This document shows, one piece after another, positions 1-8,436 of a stretch of 64,000 bases of DNA. A program made the translations under genes and the position numbers. How positions within the stretch are numbered: position 1 is the first letter of the stretch; the number at the start of each line of letters is the position of its first letter. Under the pieces are notes generated by a model. It ran no database searches. It saw only the letters and a list, made by a program, of their open reading frames with translations, and had not been told where the DNA came from. Origin of the DNA: CAYWKU01 sp964459325 (GTDB taxonomy: Bacteria; RBG-13-61-14; CAYWKU01); the NCBI GenBank assembly GCA_964459325.1, contig CAYWKU010000001.1:62001-126000 (forward strand). Reading direction: 5' to 3'.

Positions 1-1
1 C

Positions 2-928
2 ACGCAAGCCGAGTTGCGCGAGCTTGTCGAGTACGCCCGAAAGCGGGGAGTTGAGATACTGCCGGAGATAGACATGCCCGGGCATACAACGGCCATGCTG
101 GCGGCTTATCCGGAGCTTTCATGCAGCGGGAGGAAAGTGGAGGTTGCCGAAAGGCAGGGCATCCTGCCCTATGCGCTTTGCCCCGCGAAGCCGAGAGTTT
201 ACGAGTTCATCGATGAGCTCATGGGAGAAGTGGCCGACGTGTTCCCGGGGAAGTACGTGCACGTCGGCTCCGACGAGGTGCTGGCTTACGACTGGGAAAA
301 CTGCCCCCGCTGCAAAAAGCTCATGGAAAGGGAAGACCTTTCGGGCAAAAAGGGTTTGCACGCCTACTTTTTGAAGAGGGTCAACGGAATTTTAAAAAAA
401 CATGGAAAGATTATGATAGCGTGGGATGAAGTCACGCACTTTGCGCCGGAAGATGTGGTGGTGCAGGCGTGGCGGGACAAGAAATGGATAGTCGAAGCGG
501 CCAGCGGCGGAAAAAGAGTTATAGCGACACCGCGATGGGTTACGTACTTAAATTACCACCGCTTTATCATTCCCATGAAGCGATGTTATCGGCTGGAGCC
601 GGCGCCGGACGGGTTGAGCGAATCGGAAAAGGAGCTGGTGCTGGGAGGGGGCGCGTGCATGTGGGGAAACTACGTCAAGTCGGAAGAGCATATTGACCGC
701 CATCTTTTCCCGCGATTACTTGCACTGTCGGAAGTATACTGGTCGCCGAGGGAGGCGCGGGACTATGAAGATTTTAAGCGAAGGCTGAAGCCGGTTAGAA
801 GAAGGCTGGAGGAGAGGGGAGTTCGTTTCGGAGGGTTGGGTCCCCGGGAGGCGCTCGACTCGCTCAAGCTGGGCGGTATACTCGTCAAGGCCGGATTTTA
901 CATGATGATTGATAAGTTCAAGGATTAA
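2..928 (+). CDS. GH20 beta-N-acetylhexosaminidase, 3' part
   Basis: This is the carboxy-terminal part of a family 20 glycoside hydrolase; the reading frame is open at the window edge, so the true start lies upstream. The enzyme would release terminal N-acetylhexosamine residues by substrate-assisted catalysis. The sequence shows the family motif PEIDMPGHT, the catalytic Asp-Glu pair in HVGSDEV (the usual second Gly of HxGGDE is Ser here), the WENCP segment after it, and GGGACMWGNYV near the far wall of the barrel. The Cys pair CPRC follows the catalytic site. It converges on the next gene with only 8 bases between stops. Whether it carries a signal peptide cannot be seen. Confidence 0.9.
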   Translation, partial: TQAELRELVEYARKRGVEILPEIDMPGHTTAMLAAYPELSCSGRKVEVAERQGILPYALCPAKPRVYEFIDELMGEVADVFPGKYVHVGSDEVLAYDWENCPRCKKLMEREDLSGKKGLHAYFLKRVNGILKKHGKIMIAWDEVTHFAPEDVVVQAWRDKKWIVEAASGGKRVIATPRWVTYLNYHRFIIPMKRCYRLEPAPDGLSESEKELVLGGGACMWGNYVKSEEHIDRHLFPRLLALSEVYWSPREARDYEDFKRRLKPVRRRLEERGVRFGGLGPREALDSLKLGGILVKAGFYMMIDKFKD

Positions 929-936
929 GTCCCGGG

Positions 937-1503
937 TTACTCCCAACTTAATATGAATGAAGTATTTTTGTCGCCTTCCCAGGTTTTCTTATCCCAGTCG
1001 AGCTTTACGTTTTTCCCGCCGTAAAGCTCAATCATGTATTCGTAGTTTCCGATAATCTGGTAACAGAAAGCTTCCAGGCCTTCTATGTCGGGCGCGTTCA
1101 GAAGCGTCACCCTGAGCGATTTTTCACCTTCCTTTTCGTATCTGGGAGTTGCGAAGTTGAAAAACCTGTCGCTTATGGCGTTAAGACGCTTGAAGGCATC
1201 GAATACGTCGGCGCGGTTTCTTAGCATGGTGAGGGTATTATCAACCAGGTTGCGCATGGTCATTTTTCCGAACTGTCTCACAGTGTCAAGGTTGTTGTCG
1301 GCGACCTCGTAAAGGATGGCCAGCCCGCAGCGCATGAAAAAGTCAAAGGGATACCATCCCATGGGGAAAATTCGCTGGTTTATGAGGTTCATATCTTTTT
1401 GGGTGAGATATTTTTCCCACTGAATGTCCTTCCGGTTGCGGATAATCCGCACGTAGTCTATAAGCATGGTGCCTTTTACTTTACGTTGTTCGTTTTCAGC
1501 CAT
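937..1503 (-). CDS. conserved hypothetical protein, possibly DUF2378-like
   Basis: This is a 188-residue soluble protein with no signal peptide or membrane segment. The spacing of hydrophobic and aromatic residues, including FPMGWYPFDFF near residue 50 and the final FILSWE strand, recalls the Myxococcus-expanded TIGR02265/DUF2378 family, but I cannot confirm this by eye. It stands alone, converging on the hexosaminidase and separated from the thiolase by about 500 bases of repeat-bearing non-coding DNA. No function is assigned. The start was chosen as the first ATG, with only a weak purine stretch upstream. Confidence 0.6.
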   Translation of the reverse strand: MAENEQRKVKGTMLIDYVRIIRNRKDIQWEKYLTQKDMNLINQRIFPMGWYPFDFFMRCGLAILYEVADNNLDTVRQFGKMTMRNLVDNTLTMLRNRADVFDAFKRLNAISDRFFNFATPRYEKEGEKSLRVTLLNAPDIEGLEAFCYQIIGNYEYMIELYGGKNVKLDWDKKTWEGDKNTSFILSWE

Positions 1504-1584
1504 TATCCTGGATTACCTCTGAGTTATAACCAATGTGTCCGATTTTTATCATAGCTCAAAAATGCCGGATTTCAAGAGATTTAT

Positions 1585-1884
1585 GTCGTTGTGTCAATGC
1601 TGTCCAACAAAAACCGAAAGTGGCCATTTTGGACGGGTTAAGTGATTGATTTTACTGGAATTCGATAAAAAGTTCCGGAACAGGTTCCCCTTGCAGCGCA
1701 GATGTTGTCCAAAACAGGAGGTCATCGTAATTTCCTTGTAACTTCAGCCAAAAATCTCTCGAAAAGCCCTTGGACAAGGGGCTTAAGCCCCTTGTCTCCT
1801 TCGTTTGAGAAACACGCTCATGCCCGAAACAGGCATATGCTGTCCAAATAAAAATCTTTTATTGGACGGGGTTGGTCGTTGTGT
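1585..1884. repeat. duplicated hairpin region in a 500-base non-coding interval
   Basis: Bases 1504-2000 hold no convincing gene. Two similar hairpin-forming segments are seen: ATGCTGTCCAA ... TTTTGGACGGG (arms GTCCAA at 1602-1607 and TTGGAC at 1629-1634) and ATGCTGTCCAA ... TTATTGGACGGG (arms at 1842-1847 and 1862-1867). The decamer GTCGTTGTGT sits at 1585-1594 before the first and again at 1875-1884 after the second. A further TGTTGTCCAA occurs near 1703. The arrangement looks like a duplicated or decayed small repeat and not a regulatory leader, but the promoter of the downstream thiolase must also lie here. Confidence 0.5.
1773..1796. repeat. perfect 24-bp palindrome
   Basis: The segment reads identically on both strands, with arms GACAAGGGGCTT and AAGCCCCTTGTC. 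Closely related palindromes (CAAGGGGCTgaAGCCCCTTG and AAGGGGTTTTAACCCCTT) occur at 18890-18940 inside another repeat element, so this is a dispersed repeat family member. It has no T-rich tail and lies about 220 bases before the thiolase gene. Confidence 0.75.
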
Positions 1885-2013
1885 AACGAATGCAGAACCC
1901 GGACGAAACCGTAATTCCCTGCTCGGATTCTTAGTGGTTTGACAGTATTAAGCCCTTGGTGATAATATTTAAACTCCCTGGAAACAGATTACAGACTTTT
2001 GGAGGAGATTTTT

Positions 2014-3192
2014 ATGAAAGAAGTAGCGATTGTATCGGGAGTCAGAACCGCTGTCGGCAAGTTCGGCGGTACCTTGTACGACTACCCCGCACCGGATTTG
2101 CTGGCTCTTACCATCAAAGAGGCTCTTGACCGGGCCGGTGTAGCGCCGGAAACGGTTGGCGATGTAATCGCCGGCCAGTGCATGCAGCGCACCGATGAGC
2201 TGGTCACGGCGCGCCTTGCGGGCCTTAAGGCCGGAATCCCCATCGAGGTTCCGGGAGTGACCATCCAGCGCAACTGCGCTTCCGGGATGCAGGCGGTGAT
2301 TTACGGAGCGCAGCAGATAATGCTGGGTGACGAGGACGTAATCGTCGCCGGAGGCGTGGAGGTTATGAGCAGGGTTCCGTACATGCTGAACGAGGCGCGG
2401 TGGGGCAAGCGCCTGCAGCACGGCTCCATGAACTGCGGAGTTATCGAGGGCCTCACCGACGCCTGGAGCGGCCTTATCATGGGAATGACGGCGGAAAACC
2501 TGGCGCAGAAATATGAAATATCCCGCGAGGAGCAGGACGAAATAGCGCTCCGCTCTCATAATTACGCCGAGGCCGCCACGCAAAACGGCAAGTTCAAGGA
2601 CGAAATACTGCCGGTGGAAATACCTCAGAAAAAAGGCGACCCGGTGATTTTCGACACGGACGAACATTTCCGGCCCGGATTGAAGATGGAAGACCTGGCC
2701 AAGCTCAAGCCGGCCTTCAGGAAGGACGGAACCGTTACTGCGGGAAATTCGAGCGGCATAAACGACGCGGCGGCTGCGGTGGTGCTGATGAGCATGGACA
2801 AAGCTCAGGAGCTGGGGGTAAAACCCATAGCGAAGCTTCGCGGCTACGGAGTGGCCGGAGTGGAGCCGGAGCTGATGGGTTACGGCCCCGTGCCAGCGAC
2901 TAAAAAAGCCATGGAGCGCTCGGGGATGAAGCTGGAGGACATGGAGCTTATCGAGGTCAACGAAGCTTTTGCAGCACAGTACCTGGCCTGCGAAAAATTG
3001 CTCGGCCTCAATCGCGACATCACCAACGTCAACGGCTCCGGTATAGCCCTCGGTCACCCCGTCGGATGCACCGGGGCGCGGATAATAATTTCACTTCTCC
3101 ATGAAATGCAGAAACGGGGCGACAACCTCGGGCTTGCCACACTGTGTGTCGGAGGAGGAATGGGTGGCGCAAGCATCTGGGAGATGGTGTAA
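2014..3192 (+). CDS. acetyl-CoA acetyltransferase (thiolase)
   Basis: This is a thiolase II family enzyme of 392 residues, the normal length, that condenses or cleaves acetoacetyl-CoA-type thioesters in the cytoplasm. The nucleophilic Cys is at residue 88 in NCASGMQAV; NEAFAAQ and the carboxy-terminal GHPVGCTGAR loop with the second catalytic Cys and the His are intact. The ATG at 2014 was chosen because GGAGGAG lies at 2001-2007; an upstream in-frame TTG at 1999 would place the ribosome site inside the gene. It is monocistronic and ends in a strong terminator. Its role could be beta-oxidation, butyrate or polyhydroxybutyrate metabolism, or isoprenoid supply. Confidence 0.95.
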   Translation: MKEVAIVSGVRTAVGKFGGTLYDYPAPDLLALTIKEALDRAGVAPETVGDVIAGQCMQRTDELVTARLAGLKAGIPIEVPGVTIQRNCASGMQAVIYGAQQIMLGDEDVIVAGGVEVMSRVPYMLNEARWGKRLQHGSMNCGVIEGLTDAWSGLIMGMTAENLAQKYEISREEQDEIALRSHNYAEAATQNGKFKDEILPVEIPQKKGDPVIFDTDEHFRPGLKMEDLAKLKPAFRKDGTVTAGNSSGINDAAAAVVLMSMDKAQELGVKPIAKLRGYGVAGVEPELMGYGPVPATKKAMERSGMKLEDMELIEVNEAFAAQYLACEKLLGLNRDITNVNGSGIALGHPVGCTGARIIISLLHEMQKRGDNLGLATLCVGGGMGGASIWEMV

Positions 3193-3226
3193 GCGCCTGT
3201 TTTTTTTACACTAAAATGCATAAAAC

Positions 3227-3260
3227 GGCCCCGGAATCGGTTTTTTTCCGGGGCCTTTTT
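3227..3260 (+). terminator. rho-independent terminator after thiolase
   Basis: GGCCCCGG (3227-3234) pairs perfectly with CCGGGGCC (3248-3255) and is followed by TTTTT. It lies 35 bases after the thiolase stop and just before the converging Fpg-like gene. Confidence 0.85.
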
Positions 3261-3271
3261 ACGTTATGGGA

Positions 3272-4060
3272 TTATTTCTGTTCGTTTTTGCAGAAGTGGG
3301 TCGTGCGGCCGGAGATTTTGACTTTGCTCAGCGCTTTCCCGCACTTGGGGCACGTCCCGTCACCGTCACGGTGGGGTAAAAGGTAAGTGCGAGGCATCCT
3401 TTCGGTGTCGACTTGAGCCTTTATCGCCTTTGGCAGCACGGCTTTGACCTTGCTCAGGACGTTCTTGAGCTCGCTGTCGCTCAACTCCTTGACTTTCCTG
3501 CGAGGGTCTATGCCGGCCTGGAAAAGAATTTCGTCGGCGTAAATATTGCCGATGCCGGACACGGACTCCTGGGCCATGAGGGTGGATTTTATGGTGCTGG
3601 TTTTACCGGAAATCAGTTCTCTGAAGTGTTTAAAATCCAGTTTCTTGTCCAGCGCGTCTATCCCCAGCCCCTTTTTTGTGGCGTAGTCCTGCGGGTCGGA
3701 GGCCAGGTCGATAAGGCCCAGCTTTCTCTGGCAGTCGAAAGCCAGGTGATATCCGTTATCGAAATCCAGCAGCATGCGCACGTGGCGGGGCTTTTCTTCC
3801 TCGTTTTTGTAGTACTTCAAAAAGCCCGTCATTCCGAAGTGCAACACCAGCCAATCGCCTCGGTCGGTTTTGGCGAAAAGGTACTTGCCGATGCGGGTGG
3901 TCGCGACCAGTTTGCGCTTCTCGATGCCGCTTTTAAGCCCGGCCCGGGTCACATTGCCGAGCAGGTCAGTATTCAACTCGCTTAATTTGTTGATTTTTTG
4001 ATTTAAAGCCGTTGATTGCAGATACTGTTTGAATACTTCCACGTCCGGCAACTCGGGCAT
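3272..4060 (-). CDS. mutM: formamidopyrimidine-DNA glycosylase (Fpg/MutM family)
   Basis: This is a base-excision repair glycosylase and AP lyase of the Fpg/Nei family (262 residues). The amino-terminal PELPDVEV provides the catalytic proline and Glu, and GKYLFAK holds the conserved beta-hairpin lysine. The helix-two-turn-helix region reads QESVSGIGNIYADEILF, and the zinc-finger hairpin follows TCPKCGKAL. The finger is unusual: the fourth zinc ligand is absent, since the protein ends FCKNEQK where FCPxCQ is expected. The gene stands alone with a repeat element upstream of its start. Fpg against Nei specificity cannot be settled by eye; PELPDVEVF is a slight departure from PELPEVET. Confidence 0.88.
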   Translation of the reverse strand: MPELPDVEVFKQYLQSTALNQKINKLSELNTDLLGNVTRAGLKSGIEKRKLVATTRIGKYLFAKTDRGDWLVLHFGMTGFLKYYKNEEEKPRHVRMLLDFDNGYHLAFDCQRKLGLIDLASDPQDYATKKGLGIDALDKKLDFKHFRELISGKTSTIKSTLMAQESVSGIGNIYADEILFQAGIDPRRKVKELSDSELKNVLSKVKAVLPKAIKAQVDTERMPRTYLLPHRDGDGTCPKCGKALSKVKISGRTTHFCKNEQK

Positions 4061-4099
4061 TTTTCACCTCCGTTGTGTGTGTAAATATCGTTTTTATCA

Positions 4100-4240
4100 A
4101 GGCCGTTGCAGAACGGGAAATCGTAACGCCGCCGTCCTTCTCAGGCCGTATGGCTCGGCGGCATCTCGTAGGTTATTGATTTTAAACAACCTCTATTTGC
4201 CCGTCCGGGCGTTACGGTATAATCAATTCTGCAACGGCCT
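4100..4240. repeat. MITE-like element, copy 1 (terminal inverted repeats)
   Basis: A 141-base intergenic segment is bounded by a perfect 14-bp inverted repeat, AGGCCGTTGCAGAA at 4100-4113 and TTCTGCAACGGCCT at 4227-4240. Inside are nested arms CGTAACGCC (4122-4130) and GGCGTTACG (4208-4216), and GCCGCCG against CGGCGGC further in. There is no coding capacity. The same terminal repeat bounds an unrelated interior at 18816-19010. No clear target-site duplication is seen. It lies upstream of the Fpg-like gene and may contain or displace its promoter. Confidence 0.7.
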
Positions 4241-4273
4241 CTTGTCGGGATTTATGCCGATACAGACCTTCGA

Positions 4274-5032
4274 TTACAGATACGTCATCTTTCTGACCAT
4301 ACCGCCGTCAACCACGATATTTTCTCCGGTAATAAACGAATTTTCGGGGGAGGCCAAAAACAGTGCCGCATTGGCCACGTCCATCGGGTCTCCCACTCTC
4401 CCTGCCGGATGCTGCGCGTGGTCAGCTTCGCTCAAATCCGGGAGTATCCTGTAGCGTGACTTTCTCCACTCTCTTACCTCTATCCAGCCGGGGCTTATGG
4501 AGTTTACCCTTACCTCCGGTCCGAGGCTGACGGACAGCGAGTGAGTAAGACCCATTACGCCGCCCTTCGAGGCCGAATATGCTTCGGTGTCGGGTTCCGA
4601 CATGATGGCGCGGGTGGAGGCTATGTTTATTATTACTCCCCTGTTTTGAGCCAGATGGGGCGCTGCGTACTTCGAGCATAGAAACATTCCGGTGAGGTTT
4701 ACTCCAATTACCCGATTCCATTCTTCCAGGGGGAGTTGTGAAATCGGATGGTACATCATTATGCTGGCGTTGTTGACGAGAATATCGATGGAACCGAATT
4801 GTTCCACCGTGCGGCCTATCATGTTTTTTACATCTTTTTCCGAGGCGACGTCGGTTCGGACAAAGTGAACTTCTCCCAGATGCTCCAGCTCCTGCCCGGT
4901 TTCGTTACCGGCTTCTTCGTCTATTTCGGCGATGACCACCCGTGCTCCTTCCTGAAGGAACCGGGTGGCGATGGCCTTGCCGATGCCCTGTGCGCCGCCG
5001 GTGACTATGGCGATTTTACCGGAAATTGACAT
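4274..5032 (-). CDS. short-chain dehydrogenase/reductase
   Basis: This is a 252-residue classical SDR, the usual length. The amino end shows the nucleotide-binding TGGAQGIGKA; an acidic residue ends strand two (VIAEID), which favours NAD(H). NNAS, the catalytic Ser of NIASTRA, the YSASKGG active-site Tyr and Lys, and the SPGWIEV segment are all present. The carboxy end ITGENIVVDGGM is typical of glucose-1-dehydrogenase or FabG-like members. Substrate is unknown. The gene is single, with no partner to suggest a pathway. Confidence 0.9.
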   Translation of the reverse strand: MSISGKIAIVTGGAQGIGKAIATRFLQEGARVVIAEIDEEAGNETGQELEHLGEVHFVRTDVASEKDVKNMIGRTVEQFGSIDILVNNASIMMYHPISQLPLEEWNRVIGVNLTGMFLCSKYAAPHLAQNRGVIINIASTRAIMSEPDTEAYSASKGGVMGLTHSLSVSLGPEVRVNSISPGWIEVREWRKSRYRILPDLSEADHAQHPAGRVGDPMDVANAALFLASPENSFITGENIVVDGGMVRKMTYL

Positions 5033-5213
5033 GCCTATTTTTTATATAGGACTTTTGTTTACAGTTGTCAAGATGTTGGCGGGAAAGTTTGTTTCGCACC
5101 TTGACCGCTCCCGGTGAAAATCCGCAAGTAAAGCGGTTGGTTGTGGGATTTGGCGCGGGGAATGCCTCCTTTGTTGAGAATGAATGTTTTCCCACGTAAC
5201 CTTCCTCATGTAT

Positions 5214-6395
5214 ATGGAGGAGGCGACTTACACGGTTGAAAAGCTCGTCCAGGGCGGCGAAGGAATTTTGCGGGTGGATGACAGGGCGGTCTTCGTACCT
5301 TTCGTAATTCCGGGCGAGCAGGCGAAAATCCGACTTACTGAAGCCCGTAAGCCTCAACGAGGGGAGTTGGTGGAGCTTATGTCTTCTTCCCCGGAGCGGG
5401 TTGAGCCGCCGTGCCCGCTTTTCACCAAATGCGGCGGTTGCCAATTTCAACATATCAAATACGAAGCTCAACTCGAATACAAGCGCGATATACTGGCCGA
5501 AACAATAAGCAGGCTGGCAAAGCTCGAGCCGCCGGTGAAGCCGATGGAACCTTCGCCGAAACGGTATAATTATCGCTCCCGGATAAGGTTGCACCTAAAG
5601 GGGGGGAGGGTTGGCTTTTTCGGCCCGAAAAAGAGACAATTTTTTCCGATAGATTACTGCCACATAGCGGAAGGGAAGATAAACGAACTCCTGCCCCAAG
5701 TTCCCGCTCTTGTTGAGAAATATCGTCCCCGGAGCGTTGAAATTGCGCTTACTGACGAGGGGGAGCCGGTGGCGGTGACCGATTCAGCTTCAGGAGCTGG
5801 AACCTTCAGGTGGAAAAAGACCGGTTCAAAGACCGGGAGACATGAATGGGTGGAAGATACCGAGTGGAAACCGGTTTTCGAGCAGGTCAATCGCGGTCAG
5901 AACGAAAACTTGAGGAAGATTATAGCCGGGCTTGTGGAAAAATTAGCGCCGCCCGATGTTATCGAGCTGTATGCCGGCGCCGGAAACCTTACCGAAGCCA
6001 TCGTGCCTTACTGTGACCGTATTACCGCCGTGGATTCGGACAGGGCCGCGGTCAAAAAGGCCGCTTTGAGGTTCGGAGACATCCCGGGAGGTCGGGTGAA
6101 GGTTATCGCTCGCAGGGCGGTGAACTTCCTTGAGCGGGCGAAAAAAGAAAGGGCGAAGCCCGACCTTATCGTGCTCGACCCGCCCCGTACCGGGGCTAAA
6201 GAAGCAATGCCGGGAATACTGTCCCTCGGCCCCCGCCATGTCATTTACGTCTCCTGCGACCCCGCCACACTGGCGCGCGACATAGGCAACTTATGCGAAG
6301 CCGGATACGAAATGCGCTCCGTTTACCCCCTGGATATGTTCCCCCAGACCGCTCACATCGAGTCGGTCACTTTGCTTGAAAAAATTTCCCCTTGA
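5214..6395 (+). CDS. 23S rRNA (uracil-C5)-methyltransferase, RlmD/TrmA family
   Basis: This is a SAM-dependent RNA m5U methyltransferase. A TRAM-like amino domain (TYTVEKLVQGGEGIL, then VPFVIPGEQAKIRL) precedes the 4Fe-4S cluster motif CPLFTKCGGCQFQH, with the fourth Cys in DYCHIAEG. The methyltransferase domain shows ELYAGAGNLTEAI for SAM binding, LDPPRTGA, and the catalytic Cys in YVSCDPATLARD; the carboxy end DMFPQTAHIESV is diagnostic. The start at 5214 places the TRAM domain at the amino end; ATGs at 5184 and 5208 are alternatives and none has a good ribosome site. TrmA, RlmC and RlmD specificity cannot be separated; the Fe-S cluster argues against TrmA. Confidence 0.92.
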   Translation: MEEATYTVEKLVQGGEGILRVDDRAVFVPFVIPGEQAKIRLTEARKPQRGELVELMSSSPERVEPPCPLFTKCGGCQFQHIKYEAQLEYKRDILAETISRLAKLEPPVKPMEPSPKRYNYRSRIRLHLKGGRVGFFGPKKRQFFPIDYCHIAEGKINELLPQVPALVEKYRPRSVEIALTDEGEPVAVTDSASGAGTFRWKKTGSKTGRHEWVEDTEWKPVFEQVNRGQNENLRKIIAGLVEKLAPPDVIELYAGAGNLTEAIVPYCDRITAVDSDRAAVKKAALRFGDIPGGRVKVIARRAVNFLERAKKERAKPDLIVLDPPRTGAKEAMPGILSLGPRHVIYVSCDPATLARDIGNLCEAGYEMRSVYPLDMFPQTAHIESVTLLEKISP

Positions 6396-6432
6396 ATTGT
6401 GCTCCCACTTCTTCTACTATTCACCCGTTACC

Positions 6433-7002
6433 ATGATGAAGCGTAAAAGTTTCATAAAAAGGTTCATTCTGCCGGTGGTCATTGTTTTTGTGGTGATGAC
6501 CGCCTCGTACGTCATTTATAACGCAAGCTCGCGAATAGACAATCACATTCTGCATCAAATCATAGCCAACGTCTCGGCGATAGTGTTGTTTCTGAGTATC
6601 GGGTTCGGCGCGTTTTTCGTGTACCCGTTCGCGTACTTTCGCGGCTCGGGGCCGAAGGAGCGGGTAATAGCCTCCCTGATAAACCCGTTTCTATGGGCCA
6701 CCAAGGAGGTAATACGCATAACGGTCACCTTCACCCTGGCAGAAGCCCTTTACTTTTATCTTAACCCGCTTATCGTCGGGGTTTTTGCGGGAGTGGTTTT
6801 CGAGATGGGCCTGGCCGATATTCTGTGCCGGAGGGCGATGAAAAAGCGGGGCGAAGAGGTCAAGGTGTTTTCGGCCCGAGCGGTGGCAGCGGCGATTATA
6901 GGGCTTGCGGTTGTGGGATTCATATTCGCGTGGGGGCTGGGAGTGCATTCGTTTTACATATTCATCGAAGGCTACAAAGCAATTTTCGGAATTACCGCAT
7001 GA
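6433..7002 (+). CDS. integral membrane protein, unknown
   Basis: This is a protein of about 189 residues with roughly five hydrophobic helices. A basic amino end (KRKSFIKR) precedes the first. I do not recognise the family. It has no enzymatic motif that I can see. It follows the methyltransferase by 37 bases and precedes the sulfatase by 19 bases, so it may be transcribed with the sulfatase. The start at 6433 (or 6436) was preferred to 6376, which would overlap the preceding gene. Confidence 0.65.
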   Translation: MMKRKSFIKRFILPVVIVFVVMTASYVIYNASSRIDNHILHQIIANVSAIVLFLSIGFGAFFVYPFAYFRGSGPKERVIASLINPFLWATKEVIRITVTFTLAEALYFYLNPLIVGVFAGVVFEMGLADILCRRAMKKRGEEVKVFSARAVAAAIIGLAVVGFIFAWGLGVHSFYIFIEGYKAIFGITA

Positions 7003-7021
7003 TAAGGAAAGTTTGATAAGC

Positions 7022-8419
7022 ATGGGTAAGAGCGATAAAAAGTTGTTCGGCGGTTCATTCGGTCGTCGAAAGTTCATTCGCGACATGACGATAGCTTCAG
7101 GGGCGAGCCTGGCCGGAGCCGGCTTGCCGGGCCTGTTGAGGTCTCAACCGGCCTTCGGCAAAAGGCCCAACATCATCTTTATCCTCAGCGACGACCACCG
7201 GTGGGACCACCTGAGCATCCTCGACCACCCGTTCATCAAAACCCCGCAACTGGACCGCATGGCAAGACAAGGGGTGTTGTTCGAGAACGCTTTTGTGACG
7301 ACTTCCCTGTGCAGCCCCAGCCGGGCGTGTTTCCTCACCGGGTTGTATGCTCACAGTCATGGCGTAAAGAATAACTTGACGCCATGGAATAACAGTAACG
7401 TAACCTTTCTCGAAATGCTGAAATCCTTCGGTTACGACACCGCCTTCATCGGAAAATGGCACATGCCCGGCGAGCTGCCGGAACTGAAGGGCGTCGACCA
7501 TTTTGTCACCTTTACCGTTCAGGGAGGGCAGGGGCGTTACTTCGATTGCCCGTTGGTGGTCAACGGGAAGCCCGAGCCTTCCCGGAAGCCGTATATAACC
7601 GAAGAATTGACCGACCGGTCTCTGGAATTCATCGAAAAAAGCCGAGACAACCCCTTCTGCCTGTTCCTTGCACACAAGGCCGCCCATCATCAATTCCTTC
7701 CTCCGCCCGAGTATGCGGGGATGTACGACGAGGTGGAGCTGAATTTACCGCCTGAGGCGGACCCTTGGATTACCACGACGAAGGGGCATATGTTTTACGG
7801 CACCCTCGGCCCCATGAGTTTGCAGTATCGCAATTACTGTGAAACGCTTACCGCCCTGGACGCCGAAATCGGAAGGGTGCTGGACAAGGTGGAGGAGATG
7901 GGAATCGCGGAGGATACCGCCATAATCTACGCCGGTGACAATGGCTACTTCTGGGGCGAGCACGGCCTGGTGGACAAAAGATGGCCTTACGAGGAGTCCA
8001 TAAGGGCGCCCTATATTGTGCAGTATCCGCGCCTGATAAGCCGGCCCGGCATCAGGGCAGACCAGATGATAACCAACGTCGACCTTGCGCCGACGGCATT
8101 GGAAATGGCCGGGGTAAGGCCTCCCGACTACATGGAAGGGGAAAGTCACCGGAGAATTTTGCTCGACCCCTCAGCTTCGGGGAGGGAAGCGTGGCTGTAC
8201 GAATACTTTAGGGACTATCCCTACAACGTGCCCTCTCATTTTGCCGTGAGGACGAAGACACACATGTATATTGAGTATACCACCGGCCGCGGGCCGGAGC
8301 TTTATAATATCGTGAAGGACCCTCGCGAGAAGAAAAATCTCATCGGTACCCCCGAGGGGGAAAAACTCAAACCACGCCTCAAATCCATGCTCGAAGACCT
8401 TAAGCCCCAAAAGATTTAG
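7022..8419 (+). CDS. Tat-exported sulfatase (type I, formylglycine)
   Basis: This 465-residue arylsulfatase-superfamily enzyme would hydrolyse sulfate esters of a glycan or small molecule outside the cytoplasm. The sequence shows a twin-arginine signal (GRRKFIR near residue 15, then a hydrophobic stretch to about residue 45), the metal-binding Asp pair in ILSDDHRWD (57-58) and the core CSPSR with the Cys to be converted to formylglycine at residue 97, followed by TG. GDNGYFWGEHG contributes later metal ligands. The ATG at 7022 follows AAGGAAAG and gives the Tat signal its normal position. No sulfatase-maturating radical SAM enzyme is recognised beside it. The next gene is a UroD-family protein 17 bases downstream. 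Confidence 0.93.
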   Translation: MGKSDKKLFGGSFGRRKFIRDMTIASGASLAGAGLPGLLRSQPAFGKRPNIIFILSDDHRWDHLSILDHPFIKTPQLDRMARQGVLFENAFVTTSLCSPSRACFLTGLYAHSHGVKNNLTPWNNSNVTFLEMLKSFGYDTAFIGKWHMPGELPELKGVDHFVTFTVQGGQGRYFDCPLVVNGKPEPSRKPYITEELTDRSLEFIEKSRDNPFCLFLAHKAAHHQFLPPPEYAGMYDEVELNLPPEADPWITTTKGHMFYGTLGPMSLQYRNYCETLTALDAEIGRVLDKVEEMGIAEDTAIIYAGDNGYFWGEHGLVDKRWPYEESIRAPYIVQYPRLISRPGIRADQMITNVDLAPTALEMAGVRPPDYMEGESHRRILLDPSASGREAWLYEYFRDYPYNVPSHFAVRTKTHMYIEYTTGRGPELYNIVKDPREKKNLIGTPEGEKLKPRLKSMLEDLKPQKI

Positions 8420-8436
8420 ATATTCAAGGAGTTACA

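Noticed and set aside
1969..3057. 362-codon minus-strand frame over the thiolase
   Set aside because: The plus-strand frame has all thiolase catalytic motifs and a ribosome site; the reverse has none.
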